Below the pieces are notes generated by a model. The model had not been told where the DNA came from, made no database searches, and saw only the letters and a program-made list of their open reading frames with translations. This document shows, piece after piece, positions 1 through 9,983 of a stretch of DNA of 64,000 nucleotides (its first letter is position 1; the number at the start of each line of letters is the position of its first letter). The translations under genes and the position numbers were made by a program. This stretch comes from Stenogyne calaminthoides (lineage: Eukaryota; Streptophyta; Magnoliopsida; Lamiales; Lamiaceae): positions 19,962,691 through 20,026,690 of the forward strand of contig JBBCBC010000034.1 in the NCBI GenBank assembly GCA_037126765.1. The letters are read 5' to 3'.

Positions 1-911
1 CAAGGATCTTTCGGATTTCTGATGAAGTCAAAAGACTTGATAGCTTCATCAAATCGGATATTTCAACTCCTATAAGCTTGCTTCAATCCATAAATGGATC
101 TCTTTAGCTTGCATACTAGATTAGAGTTTGACTTAGATATAAAACCTTCCGGTTGAGTCATAAACACTTCCTTATCAATGTTTCCATTGAGGAAAGCTAT
201 TTTGACATCCATCTACCAAATCTCATAATCATAGTGTGTTTCTATCGCAAGTAAAATTTGAATGGACTTGATCTTTGCAACTGGTGAGAAGGTCTCATCA
301 CGGTCAATGCCTCCGCGTTGACTATAATCCTTCGCCACCAACCTAGCTTTGTAGGTTTGTACTTTTCCATTTGCATCAGTCTTGCGCTTGAAGACCCAAT
401 CGCAACATATGGGTTTAACCCCTTTAGGCAACTCAACCAAGTCCTAGACTTGATTGGTGTACATTGAGTCCATCTCGAATTTCATGGCTTCATGCCACTT
501 CCCTGAATCAATATCTGATATTACTTCAGAGTAAGTATTAGGATCGTCCTTATCCGGTATGTCCACATTAATGAGTTCCTCCAAGAGGTAACTGTATCTA
601 ATGGGCGGATTACGATTCCTAATTGACTTACGGAGTTGTGGTTGTGCAGGCTGTACATTCTGACCGTGAAAGTTTTGTGGTGCATCGATTTCATCAATGT
701 CCGAAGAGTCCTCAAGAGCTACACTTTCAGATGCCTCTTGGGCGGGAGTTTGAACTACGTTATTCTCATTCAGCCCACTTGGAGGTTCTTGCACTTGCAA
801 ACATACTCCAATTACTCTCCCACTGGCTGAAAGACGATCACCTAGTGAAAGACTCCCACATTGAGAGTTGCTGAATGCTCCCACTGATTCCTTGTCATGT
901 TGCTTTGACAA
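1..911 (-). pseudogene. H: reverse transcriptase N-terminal part with integrase-RT linker, broken
   Basis: The minus strand from 911 encodes the acidic linker between integrase and RT, including a RKSIRNRNPPIRYSYL stretch typical of the run-up to copia RT. It continues into the RT start (GVKPICCDWVFKRK, then KARLVAKDYSQRGGIDRDETFSPVAKIKS). An in-frame stop lies near 441. A second stop follows EIW near 212, after which the same frame resumes with MDVKIAFLNGN, then IYGLKQAYRS and another stop. RT continues past base 1, so the YVDD catalytic motif is not in the window. In Ty1/copia elements this enzyme copies the element RNA into DNA inside cytoplasmic particles. This copy cannot make a full protein. 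Confidence 0.8.
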
Positions 912-1905
912 GATATCAGTCTCTTTGTTAATTTGTGGTTCTCGAATTTCTTCAAATTCTATTAGCTTATGACCTCGTTCCTTAAAGACATAGTCTTCTT
1001 CAAGGAACTTGGTCTGCCTAGAAACAATTACTGATTATTTCCCAGGTAGATAGAAATAATATCCTTTAGTTTCTTTAGGATATCCCACAAAGTAACCCTT
1101 TTCACCTTTGGATTCCAACTTTTCGGTAAGCATCCTTTTCACAATCACGGGGCAACCCCATGTTAGATATGTGTAAAAGTTGGCTTCTTGCCACACCATG
1201 GTTCATATGGTGCATGCTCAACCGATTTAGATGGAATCCTATTCAGAATGTAAATTGAGGTTTGTAACGCGTATCCCATAAGAATGTTGGAAGGGAGGAG
1301 AAGCTCATCATGGACCTCACCATGTCTAACAGGGTACGGTTTCTCCTTTCGAGCACATCGTTCATTTGAGGTGTTCCGGGAGAAGTCCATTGTGACTGGA
1401 TTCCACGTAACTTCAAGTAATCAGTGAATTCATGGTTAAGGTATTCATCTCGTCGATCCGATCGAAGAGTCTTGATACTCTTACCAAGTTGCTTCTCTAC
1501 TTCAGCTTTGTACTCTTTGAATTTCTCAAAAGATTCGGATTTGTGTATCATAAGATACACGTATCCGTATCTAGAGAAATCATCAGTAAAAGTGATGGAG
1601 TAGCCGAAGTGACCCCTAGCTAGAGTGAGCAATGGTCCACATACGTCATTGTGGATCAACTCTAGAACTTCTTTGGCATGCACCCCTTTCCCAGAAAATG
1701 GTCTATTGATCATCTTGCCCATGAGATGAGATTCACAATCTCCATAAGACTCACAATCGAATGGGGTTAAGTAGTCTAACTTTCTTAACCTTGCAATTAT
1801 TTTCTCGTTTACATGATCAAGTTCTACAATGCCATGAGTAAGTTGGGTTTTCATGATTACTAAGTTTAAGTCTTTTACTTTGTATATTAAGAACATCATA
1901 TCCAT
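912..1905 (-). pseudogene. H: integrase (GAG-pre-integrase and core), broken
   Basis: Reading leftward from 1905, a zinc-binding pre-integrase segment appears (CESHLMGKMINRPFSGKG). The core follows: EVLELIHNDVCGPL, the ITFTDDFSRYGYVYLM strand, LRSDRRDEYLNHEF (usual form SDRGGEY, so two residues changed) and a PGTPQ-type segment. A frame change near 1243-1390 moves the tail into a second frame (1163-1390). The part from 912 to 1162 reads as the C-terminal GYPKETKGYYFYLPG region followed by a stop. Catalytic acidic residues of the D,D-35-E set look largely present, but the reading frame is not continuous. It would insert the DNA copy into the host chromosome. Confidence 0.8.
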
Positions 1906-1991
1906 AATGCAACAATTACATGTTGCGAGTAATAGAAAAAATTAGATGATAATCATTAAGTTCAATCTAAAACTAAAGGGTAAGTCTAACA

Positions 1992-1996
1992 CATAA
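1992..1996. repeat. Candidate target-site duplication of F, left copy (CATAA)
   Basis: CATAA here and at 29582-29586 flank the gypsy element. Ten unmatched bases (1997-2006) separate this copy from the first base that aligns with the 3' LTR, so the left end of F has been altered and the duplication is tentative. Confidence 0.5.
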
Positions 1997-2264
1997 GTCC
2001 CCACACGCATTAATCGAACACGTAAGAGACACGTGTAATATTTATTAAAATAATCATGCCCGATGGACAAGTGTGCTCGCCGCTCGCCGACTAAACAAGT
2101 TTTGTTCGCCCGCTTGCCATTCACCAACTAAGGTTGTTCAACCACTGACCGAGCAAAATGATCCTGAAAAGAACATGACAAAGTCAGTCAAACAGATCAG
2201 ATCAAGGAAGAAGGAATCAAATAAAGCTGAGTCAATTATGAGGACTCAGGCAAGTCTGAGGACT

Positions 2265-2640
2265 TAGACAACCTGAATGCTCAGATATCCTGAAGGGTCA
2301 GTATGCTCGACACTCAGACAACCTGAAGACTCAGACATCCTGAGGGGTCGATATGCTCAGTGCTCAGACATCCTGAGGGGCTCAGACATCCTGAGGGGCT
2401 CAGGCATCCTGAAGGGCTCAGACATCCTGAGGGGATCAGACATCCTGAGGGGCTCAGACATCCTGAAGACTCAGACATCCTGAGGGATCAGTATGCTCGA
2501 TGATCAGATATCCTGAAGGCTCAGATGACCTGAGGGGTCATTATGCTCGATGATCAGATATCCTGAGGGCACAGACATCCCCAAGGTTCAGATGACCTGA
2601 AAGCTTAGACAACCTGAAGAACTCAGATATGCTCGATGAG
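2265..2640 (+). repeat. F: minisatellite inside the 5' LTR (19-base unit)
   Basis: Tandem variants of GCTCAGACATCCTGAGGGG run through the LTR, some with GGTCAGTATGCTCGA-type spacers. The perfect core lies at about 2368-2470. The 3' LTR carries the same array with slightly different unit order. It lies upstream of the TATA box, where LTR enhancers usually sit. Confidence 0.9.
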
Positions 2641-2862
2641 GACAATTTTTCCACATAAGATTGACATGGTTAAAGGGGCGAACAAAGCGTGCAGTCGAGC
2701 AAAAGATTGATTTGGACGATCAAAAGAGTGCCTTACAGACAAGCAAGTGCAAAGATCAATCTTGAAGACGAAGTTGGGAACATGTCAATATTACATGAAT
2801 TCTTGCATGGCCCGAAATCTACAGCTCATGCTTGCCAAACCAGCTCATGCTTGTCAAGGTGC

Positions 2863-2870
2863 TATAAATA
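2863..2870 (+). promoter_or_regulatory. F: TATA box of the 5' LTR
   Basis: TATAAATA within GCTATAAATAGAAG, about 345 bases before the LTR end. The same motif is at the same place in the 3' LTR (29234-29241). Confidence 0.75.
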
Positions 2871-3209
2871 GAAGAAAAGACAACAAGAGAAAGGTTCAGA
2901 AAATTCCCAGAGAGGTGAGATATAGAAAAATTCGAGAGATCATACAAAAAACCCTAGCACTCAGATGCTAACTCTCCAAATCATCTTCATCCATAATGAT
3001 TCATCTTCATGAGATGTATCAAATATTGTACGTGTAAAAACTCGCAATACTACATCCCTGGCTTGGTATGCCCCCAGAGTAGTCATTTCTTGACGAACTG
3101 GGTCAACAAATTCTTCTTATTTACAGTTTAATTTACACGTGCATGTTTTGTTTGTGAGTCGTAACCGAATTAGCCACCTAATATTCCTCAAATAAAACGA
3201 CTCGCGACA

Positions 3210-3227
3210 ATTGGCGCTAGAAGGAGG
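3210..3227 (+). other. F: primer binding site
   Basis: ATTGGCGCTAGAAGGAGG follows the LTR end directly. The ATTGGCGC start is typical of Tat-type primer sites. I cannot assign the tRNA with certainty. Confidence 0.65.
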
Positions 3228-3288
3228 GTACCAAAAAACCAACCTATACACAAACCCGTAGTTAGCCGAGGCAGAAAAAAGAAATATA

Positions 3289-5037
3289 ATGCCTCAATCT
3301 AGGAATACACAAACAGAGAGGTCGGGACAAAGTCGACCTCACGACCGGAAAGAGGCTCAGTGCTGGCCTCACAAAGATCAGACAGTGGAGACCATTAATC
3401 TTGAGGATATTGCCAATGATCCGGCGGCCACAACAAAGGCCATCACTTTCTTGCTGCAAGCACAGAAAGACAGGGCCGAAAAAGAGTTGGCCAAGTTAAA
3501 ACCTCAAGATGATGAAGAACGATGCTCGCATACACCCGATAGCGAGCAAGTTAAAAAGAAAGCTGCGAAGCGGGCTAATAAAAAAGTTGATGACACGTCT
3601 GATGACGAACAGCCTCAGGGGTCCAGACCATCTGCGTTTGGACGTTTGAGGCTCTCCGCCAAAGACCGAATCGGCAATAATAGGCGACAGGATCCAGGAA
3701 AGGAGCAACCAATGAATATGCCTGCACATTCGGATCCCCATGATCATCCGCATGCTGAACAAAAATCGGCGGGAACAAAATTGTCTATCCATCATCGATT
3801 GGGTGGTCAAGGACGAACTTGGAAAGGGGGACTGCCCCATCACGAGCATGACCCACTGGGTCCTCATGATGGGAAACAGCCCCGATCCAAGTCTGTTAGT
3901 TCCACAAAATTTGTGGAAATGCAGAAAGCCATCGAAGGCTTACAAGCCGATCTGGCCGCGACCAAAGAACACCCTCGGGCGAGCACAATACCTTGCTCGC
4001 CACTATTGCCGGCGATCATGGCGGCCGAAATACAAGAGAAAGTGGCGAAGACCCGACCACCAATCCCCATATTCGATGTTGAGTCAGACCCTCATGTCCA
4101 TTTCAGCAAATATTCAGACTTTATGATCGCCATAGGTGCCACAGACGCGACGCAATGTCGATCATTCCCTATGACTTTGGGTGATCGGGCACATAGATGG
4201 TTCTCTACTTTGCCCGCCGCGTCTATCACATCTTTCGCTCAATTGGGACAACAATTCCTGTCCCATTTCTCATCCATGTGTGCTCGCCCGACGCCAAAAC
4301 AAAGGTTGTCGCATTTTTCCCAACTAAGAGGTGAGTCAGATCGAGCATACATCGAAAGATTTGATAAATGTTTGTATGATGGGGCCCCAATTGAAGAGGA
4401 TGCCAAGATCCTCACGGTGGTCGGAGGCCTGACTTTGAATACTGACATGTGGAAAGCCATGCACCAAGACTGGCCGAACAAATATTCAGAATTCCGGGAG
4501 CGAGCAGCCAAAATCATAGCCATGCAAGATTTGCTCGCCCAATCACGATTGGGTCAGGAAGTGCCAACTAAGAAAGTTTTTGGGAAGAAAGTGATGAATG
4601 AAGGGGGGTACAAACCCCCAGGCTCTTTCAAACCTTTCGAAGAAAGAGTAGAAGCAAACGCCCTACGAAGTCTTCTGGGCATTTCAGCAGAAACAATTTT
4701 TAACCAAATCAAAGATCGGGACATGTTAGATAGACCTCGAAGAATCATAATGGACAAGCATCGGCTTAATGCTTCCAAATATTGTAACTATCACGAATAC
4801 ATCGGGCACAATACAGAAGATTGTCGTGATTTACTTCACCAACTTTGGAAGCTATACGAAGATAATCATCTTACCCAATTCCTAAAAAAGCCAGCGAACA
4901 AAAGCTCCCGAACAGAAAAAACTGAAGACCGAAGGGGTAAGCGTAAAGCCGAACAAACATCTGACAGTGATCCCGAAGAATCACGTAAGAGGTCTGAATT
5001 ACCCAAAAGAGGGCCTCCTACTGTGGGTAGAGGTTGA
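3289..5037 (+). CDS. F: Gag polyprotein (capsid and nucleocapsid)
   Basis: This 582-codon frame has an acidic and basic low-complexity N-terminal half (residues 1-250). A retrotransposon Gag capsid domain follows at about residues 265-425, with recognisable pieces such as SDPHVHFSKYSDFM, FPMTLGDRAHRWFSTLPA and FAQLGQQFLSHFSS. A single zinc-knuckle-like cluster lies near residues 500-515 (YCNYHEYIGHNTEDCRDL). The C-terminal tail is rich in K, R and E. Gag packages the element RNA into particles. The first ATG after the primer site, 80 bases downstream, is used. The stop at 5035-5037 is in the same frame as the protease that follows (PR opens at 5056), so it may be a TGA nonsense change in an originally continuous gag-pro frame. 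Confidence 0.88.
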   Translation: MPQSRNTQTERSGQSRPHDRKEAQCWPHKDQTVETINLEDIANDPAATTKAITFLLQAQKDRAEKELAKLKPQDDEERCSHTPDSEQVKKKAAKRANKKVDDTSDDEQPQGSRPSAFGRLRLSAKDRIGNNRRQDPGKEQPMNMPAHSDPHDHPHAEQKSAGTKLSIHHRLGGQGRTWKGGLPHHEHDPLGPHDGKQPRSKSVSSTKFVEMQKAIEGLQADLAATKEHPRASTIPCSPLLPAIMAAEIQEKVAKTRPPIPIFDVESDPHVHFSKYSDFMIAIGATDATQCRSFPMTLGDRAHRWFSTLPAASITSFAQLGQQFLSHFSSMCARPTPKQRLSHFSQLRGESDRAYIERFDKCLYDGAPIEEDAKILTVVGGLTLNTDMWKAMHQDWPNKYSEFRERAAKIIAMQDLLAQSRLGQEVPTKKVFGKKVMNEGGYKPPGSFKPFEERVEANALRSLLGISAETIFNQIKDRDMLDRPRRIIMDKHRLNASKYCNYHEYIGHNTEDCRDLLHQLWKLYEDNHLTQFLKKPANKSSRTEKTEDRRGKRKAEQTSDSDPEESRKRSELPKRGPPTVGRG

Positions 5038-5055
5038 GAAAGTCAAGAGATCCAT

Positions 5056-5775
5056 ATGATACGGCCTGAATATGGTCCGGTGGGTGGATGTTATCAGGCA
5101 CCAACATTATCGAACAGACGAAAGAAAATGAAGATGCGAGCCTTGCAAAGCATCCACCAGGTGAAAGTGGCGAGCACATCAGCTAGCACGCCACCCTCTC
5201 ACCAAATTATGTTTTCAGAAGACGATCTCAACGGTATAATCACTCCCCACAATGACTCCTTAACCATCAGTGCTCGTCTCCTCGGGTTAAAGGTGCACCA
5301 CCTCCTGGTCGATATTGGAGCTTATGCGAACATTTTGTTCGTCAACACTTTGCACCAGATGGAAAAGCAAGTTGGGGACTTGAGTAGCTATATTGAACCA
5401 TGTGATCATACCATTATGGGTTTTGGGGAATCTGTAACCCGACCCTATGGTATGATTAGGTTAGGAGTCGAGTTAGAATCAACTCTAAATCCGGAGATCC
5501 GACGAACTAGAATGCTAGATTTTGTAATCTTCGATGCTCCATCTACTTATAATGGGTTTCTAGGTCGCCCGTTTATTCAGGAATTTAAAGCGGCAAGTTC
5601 TACTTATTACTACTGTGTCAAATTTCCAACACAAGATGGAACAGGTAGCGTAAAAGGAGATCAAAAGAAAGCTCGAGATTGTTTGCTATCATGTGCACCA
5701 GAAAAACAAAATATTGTTAACATGATGGAGCAAACATGGGAGATCGGCGAGTCAAGCCAACGAGCAAATATGTAG
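5056..5775 (+). pseudogene. F: aspartic protease
   Basis: The frame continues from gag. The flap-side and core strands of a retroviral-type aspartic protease are visible: LTISARLLGLKVHHLLVDIGAYANILF, then IMGFGESVTRPYGMIRL and MLDFVIFDAPSTYNGFLGRPF. The catalytic triad, usually D-[GST]-G or D-G-G-S in this lineage, reads D-I-G-A. D and G are kept but the middle residue is unusual. The frame ends at TAG 5773-5775, and further stops follow in the same frame before RT. It would cleave the Gag-Pol polyprotein. Confidence 0.8.
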
Positions 5776-7055
5776 CCAAAATATCTTTTGACGAACACAA
5801 GTTTGACGAGCACAGCTCCCTGCGCGAACACAGAATGCGCGAACACACAATCTGGAATGGAAACTCATGTACCAAATCTCCCAGATCTAATGAATATTGA
5901 TCCGCCAAATGAGTAACCGAACCTAGAGCCTCGCATAGGTTTCGAACCTATGGAGATTGATGACGAACACCGGGGGTCGATCCAAGATCCTCGGTGGAAA
6001 CAAAAAAGAAAGCGAGCAACACCTGTCGAACAACTGGAGTCTATCAACATCGATCTGAATAGACTTGAGTTGGAAGTGTTCATTGGTTCGGAATTATTTG
6101 AACCAATTCGAACAGAAATGATAGCTTATCTTCAAGCAAACTTGGATGTGTTCGCATGGTCGCACGAGGACATGGTTGGCATTAATCCTAAACATGCATT
6201 CCATTCCTCAACCTTGATCCGGCACAAACTCCAGTAATTCAGAAACGCAGAAAGTTCAGTCCGGAAAAGTATACGACAATGAATAGTGAAATCAAAAAGT
6301 TGCTCGACAACAAACTGATTCGAGAGGTAAAATACCCGAGATGGCTTGCGAACCCTGTACTCATTCGCAAGTCCAATGGATCTTGGAGACTATGTATTGA
6401 TTTCACTGATTTAAACAAGGCATGCCCAAAAGATAATTTCCCGATGCCGCATATCGACTATTTGGTCGATAATACAGCAGACCATGAGCTCATGACTTTC
6501 ATGGATGCATTTGCTGGTTATCACCAAATACCCATGCATCCGGACGATCAAAAGAATACGACATTCTGCAGTGAAAAGAATATGTACTGTTGGCAACGCA
6601 TGCCATTTGAATTAAAGAATGCCGGAGCAACATATCAGCGTTTGGTGAACAAAATGTTCGACGAACACATCGGCCAAACAATTGAGGTATATATTGACGA
6701 TATAGTGGTAAAGAGCGAACAAAAGGAAGACCACATTACCCACCTCGCACAAACGTTTGATATACTCAGGGAGTACAACATGAAGCTAAATCCGAAGAAA
6801 TGCAGCTTTGGGGTTCACTCAGGAAAATTCCTCGGACATATGGTCAGTCAACGGGGGATTGAAGCGAACCCATCAAAGATTCAAGCTATGCTCGATATGA
6901 AGGCCCCCAGGAGTGTGAAAGAGGTTCAAAAGTTAACCGGACGTCTAGCTTCCATAAGCCGGTTTATATCACGAACTGGGGACAAATGCAAACCTTTCTT
7001 TGATGCATTAAAGAAAGGGCAATTCCAGTGGACCGAGCATTGCGTAATGCATTGA
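5776..7055 (+). pseudogene. F: reverse transcriptase, frameshifted
   Basis: The linker (5776-5949) contains stops. The frame 5950-6237 encodes the RT lead-in with YLQANLDVFAWSHEDMVGI, typical of Tat elements. A frameshift near 6200 moves reading to the frame that gives QKRRKFSPEKY and then the palm and fingers to 7055. Visible motifs are SWRLCIDFTDLNKACPKDNF, FMDAFAGYHQIPMHPDD, the catalytic VYIDDIVVKS (YIDD) and the thumb-side KLTGRLASISRFIS. The catalytic aspartates are intact. The frame stops at 7053-7055, before the RNase H, where the parent would read on. It copies element RNA into cDNA in the particle. Confidence 0.9.
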
Positions 7056-7070
7056 ATCATTGAAGCAAAG

Positions 7071-7523
7071 ATGCCTTGCGGATACTCGGAACCTTTGTCT
7101 AAGCATGTCCCAGGTGAACAACTCTATCTGTATCTTGTTGCATCCGAACATGCAATAAGCGTCGTGCTCGTTCTAACAGAAGGGACGACGCACTTGCCTG
7201 TTTACTATGTAAGCCAAGTGCTCAAAGAAGCCGAGCTCTGGTACCCTCCATTAGAAAAACTTGCATATGCTCTCGTAATGAGTGTTCAAAAATTGCGACC
7301 ATACTTTTTTTATCACTCAGTCGAGGTACTGACCACATTTCCATTGCGACAAGTCCTCCACCGACCAGACACTGCAGGCATATTACTCAAATGGGTGGTG
7401 GAGTTAGGACAATTTGGCATTACGTTCGCTCCGCGAACAACAATGAAAAGCCAAGCTATGGCCGATTTTATGGTCGAGTTGACATATCCACAAATGCCCG
7501 AAAAAACTATCGACCAACCATGA
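7071..7523 (+). pseudogene. F: RT connection and first RNase H domain
   Basis: It contains LYLYLVASEHAISVVLV, HLPVYYVSQVLKEAELWYPPLEKLAYALV and LTTFPLRQVLHRPDTAGILLKWVVELGQFGI, the RNase H-type segment that follows RT in plant gypsy elements. It is one frame-break downstream of RT and ends with TGA at 7521-7523. It would degrade RNA in RNA:DNA hybrids during reverse transcription. Confidence 0.85.
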
Positions 7524-7527
7524 CATA

Positions 7528-8110
7528 TGTATGTTGATGGTTCATCAACAAGTTTAAGAGTCAGAGCCGGCGTAGTTCTCATCAGCCCAACCAGACAAAC
7601 ATTCACAACAGCCATCCGTTTTGATTTCCCAGCTACAAATAATGAAGCCGAATCACGGCTTTGATCATTTGGACTCTGAGATGGCTATGACAATGGGAAA
7701 TTGAGGTCGATGATTTACAACGATTCTCGATAATCGTTTATCAAGTGATGAAAGTAGTACGAGGCCCGAGGCGTAAGCAGACGGCACAAAGTCGAAGAAT
7801 TAGCAAAAAAGAGTTGCTCGAGCATTTCGAACAAGTTTTCATAGAACAATTACCAAGATTGGGTAGTTCGTTCATTTGATGCTTTGGCACGCTCGGCAAC
7901 AAGCGGAAGGAGTGATTTAACGAATCGACATTATGGTCGTCACAACTTGTTCGCCATCGGTTCGAGTTATGATCGCCAAGAATGTGATTTAACGAAACTT
8001 GGATGACTCAATCCGAGTTACTTACAAAAGGGACTTCTCCCCGAGAATAAGGCACTGTTTACTACGCCTCAGATTACAATCGCTTTCGTTATACTATCAT
8101 AGACGAGCAT
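7528..8110 (+). pseudogene. F: second (archaeal-type) RNase H, decayed
   Basis: Starting at 7528 the frame reads MYVDGSSTSLRVRAGVVL, then FDFPATNNEAES before a TGA at 7663-7665. The YVDGS start and the ATNNEAE helix are the hallmarks of the additional archaeal-type RNase H that the plant Tat lineage is known to carry. The rest, to 8110, is not open in any frame and has many TCG and TCA motifs where CTG or CAG would be expected. It lies between the first RNase H and integrase, as expected for the lineage. Confidence 0.75.
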
Positions 8111-8682
8111 TTGTACAAAAGAAGCTTCTCACTTCCACTATTGAAGTGTATTACTCCTGAAGAGGGTCGTGTATACGAGCAAACCCATGATGGAGTATCT
8201 AAAACCATACCATATGGGTGGCCCCGGGCGCACAAAATAGTCGAGACAAGGTTATTACTGGCCAACCCTCAAGAAAGATTCGCTCGCGCGTGCCGCAAGT
8301 GCCAGGTACATGCTCCACTTATTCATTGCCCGCCGGAAGAGTTAGTGTCAGTTTATAGCCCATGGTCATTTGCTAAATGGGGGATCGATTTGATCGGCCC
8401 ATTTCCTACTGGCACTTCGGGAGTAAAATTTGTTGTGGTTGCCGTTGATTACTATACTAAATGGGCAGAAGCCAAAGCCATTGTCAAAATCACCGAACAA
8501 AGAATGTGGAACTTTGTTTGGAAAAATATTATTTGTCATTTTGGGCTTCCCCAATCACTAGTAACGAATAGCGACAAGCAAATTCGATGGAAGTGAATTC
8601 GCGAAATTGTGCTCATTTGGGGTATAAAAAGCATTACTCGACTCCGTATTATCCCCAATCAAACGGACAAGTTGAAGCCGTT
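8111..8682 (+). pseudogene. F: integrase, N-terminal and core part (split by G)
   Basis: It shows a zinc-finger segment (CRKCQVHAPLIH) and core strands KWGIDLIGPFPTG and VVVAVDYYTKWAEA with the first catalytic aspartate. IICHFGLPQSLVTNSDKQI follows; family members have SDNG at this spot, so the second catalytic aspartate appears replaced. A TGA at 8594-8596 ends the open frame. The next stretch still reads HYSTPYYPQSNGQVEAV in another frame and is cut at 8682 by insertion of G. The remainder resumes at 22565. Confidence 0.85.
8678..8682. repeat. Target-site duplication of G, left copy (CCGTT)
   Basis: CCGTT abuts the TG start of the LTR of G. The right copy at 22560-22564 is CCATT, one transition different. 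Removing G and one copy rejoins the integrase coding of F. Confidence 0.85.
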
Positions 8683-9854
8683 TGTTGGGAGATGAATTTA
8701 ATAAAGATATATGATTTTGATTAGATCCCAAAAACCCCTGAGTATGAAATGTTCAGGATAATCTTGATAGTTGAGACAGGATTCAGTTTTAGAGTATTCA
8801 GGATGATATCTACAAAATGTATAGTCAGCAGATATAGATCAGGTTAGGATCTGAAGATTCTGAAGAACTCAGTATGTTTCTGAAGAAACTGAAGTTTCAG
8901 TATGAAACTAAAGTTTCTGAAGACTCAGTATGAAACTGAGAATCTGAAGACTCAGTATGAAACTGAGAATCTGAAGACTCAGTATGAAACTAAGAAACCC
9001 CAAACCCTTTAGAAGGTAGTTTGAGTGTGATTGTTGGTGAGAAGAGTTGTAAAGAGTTAGTAAACTACGCGGAGAAGTCAGAAAGCTCTAGAGGTGAAGT
9101 TAGTAAGCTATAGAGGTAAATCAAAGCTTGTTTGTGTTTGAGTAAGTAAACTACGGAGGTAGTCGTAAAGCTCAAGGTCGGGTTGAGTAAGTAAACTACG
9201 GAGTAGTCGTAAAGCTCAGTCCGAAGTTGAGTAAGTAAACTACGCGAGGTAGTCGTAAAGCTCAGAAGTGATTAGTGAATTTCTCCGAGGATCAGAGAGA
9301 GTGGGACGAGGAGCTTGAGTCTCTCGAACCACTATAAATTGCCGTGGTTGTTTATCGCTTTTTTATCCGGCTTAAATCATTGCATTGACTTAAATTTGAA
9401 AGCATATTTTCACTGATATTTCAGTTGGAATCAATCCACTGGAAGTTGCATGTAATTGAATCACAGCCTAATCACTTTTCCATTAAAGGAAGGTTTTCAG
9501 CAAAGCTTAAAACAAGTATAAACTAAAGGGCCAACCATTCAAGACATCGAGTAGCTAGAACAGATAGTTACCAAACCGAACTCACTCTTCCGAGGGTTCA
9601 AGAAGTTAGTTATCCGATCCAAGCAACTCGGGATCTCAAAACTCAGGACTCAGTTGGGATTATCTGAGGTTTCTGAAAGCAACTCAGGATCACTGTCTCA
9701 GTAGACTTTGACTCAGAGTGATTTGTGCTTCTCAGGACCTAATCTTCAGGATTATCTGACCCAAGTGACCTCGAATAAAAAGAAAAGTTTTAAAAAAACC
9801 GAACACGTGTATTCCCCCCATACACGTGTAAGACTCGTTTGCACGGGACCAACA
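8683..9854 (+). repeat. G: 5' LTR with internal deletion
   Basis: It matches the 3' LTR at both ends but is 983 bases shorter. The missing segment corresponds to about 20715-21685 of the 3' LTR and includes its TATA box. The break lies near 8993, at an AAG shared by both sides and next to a 27-base repeat block (about 8870-8995). Confidence 0.9.
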
Positions 9855-9856
9855 AG

Positions 9857-9868
9857 TGGTATCGAGCA
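9857..9868 (+). other. G: primer binding site (tRNA-Met type, one base missing)
   Basis: TGGTATCGAGCA lies two bases after the LTR. The canonical plant initiator-Met site is TGGTATCAGAGC; here CAG reads CG. This is one of the clearest examples of the CAG-to-CG discordance described in the findings. Confidence 0.8.
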
Positions 9869-9983
9869 AAGCGGTGGTTCAACTTGACCACTGGCTTTGT
9901 TGACCAAAGTTTTATTTGCTAAAAATACTTGTGGTCTATCTGAACTGATCTTATTTGCTGAATTCTTAAAAGACTCAGTTAAA

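Larger units (their letters stand above)
1..1991 (-). mobile_element. Ty1/copia element H, left part (pol, truncated by window edge)
   Basis: Copia pol domains read leftward in the order integrase, linker, reverse transcriptase, and run off the window at base 1. The right limit is set by insertion of the gypsy element F at a candidate 5-bp target duplication (CATAA at 1992-1996 and 29582-29586). The same orientation and this duplication link it to the leader, primer site and LTR at 29582-32881. No gag or protease is recognisable between the primer site and the integrase, so H appears internally deleted. The link is inference; the copia pol identity is clear. Confidence 0.8.
1997..3209 (+). 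repeat. F: 5' LTR, outer end damaged
   Basis: From 2007 (GCATTAATCGAACACG) to 3209 (CTCGCGACA) the sequence matches the 3' LTR with few differences. The first 24 bases of the 3' LTR, which begin TGTTGTG, have no counterpart here; 1997-2006 is unrelated. It holds a 19-base minisatellite, a TATA box and the transcript leader. A small local difference near 2251-2267 is an extra copy of repeat sequence. Confidence 0.9.

Noticed and set aside
2277..2483. Repetitive frame of GSDILR units in the LTR
   Set aside because: It is translation of the 19-base minisatellite. The unit is not a multiple of three and no start context supports coding.
2265..2640. CRISPR-like array
   Set aside because: The units are directly abutting degenerate repeats with no unique spacers, in a plant LTR.
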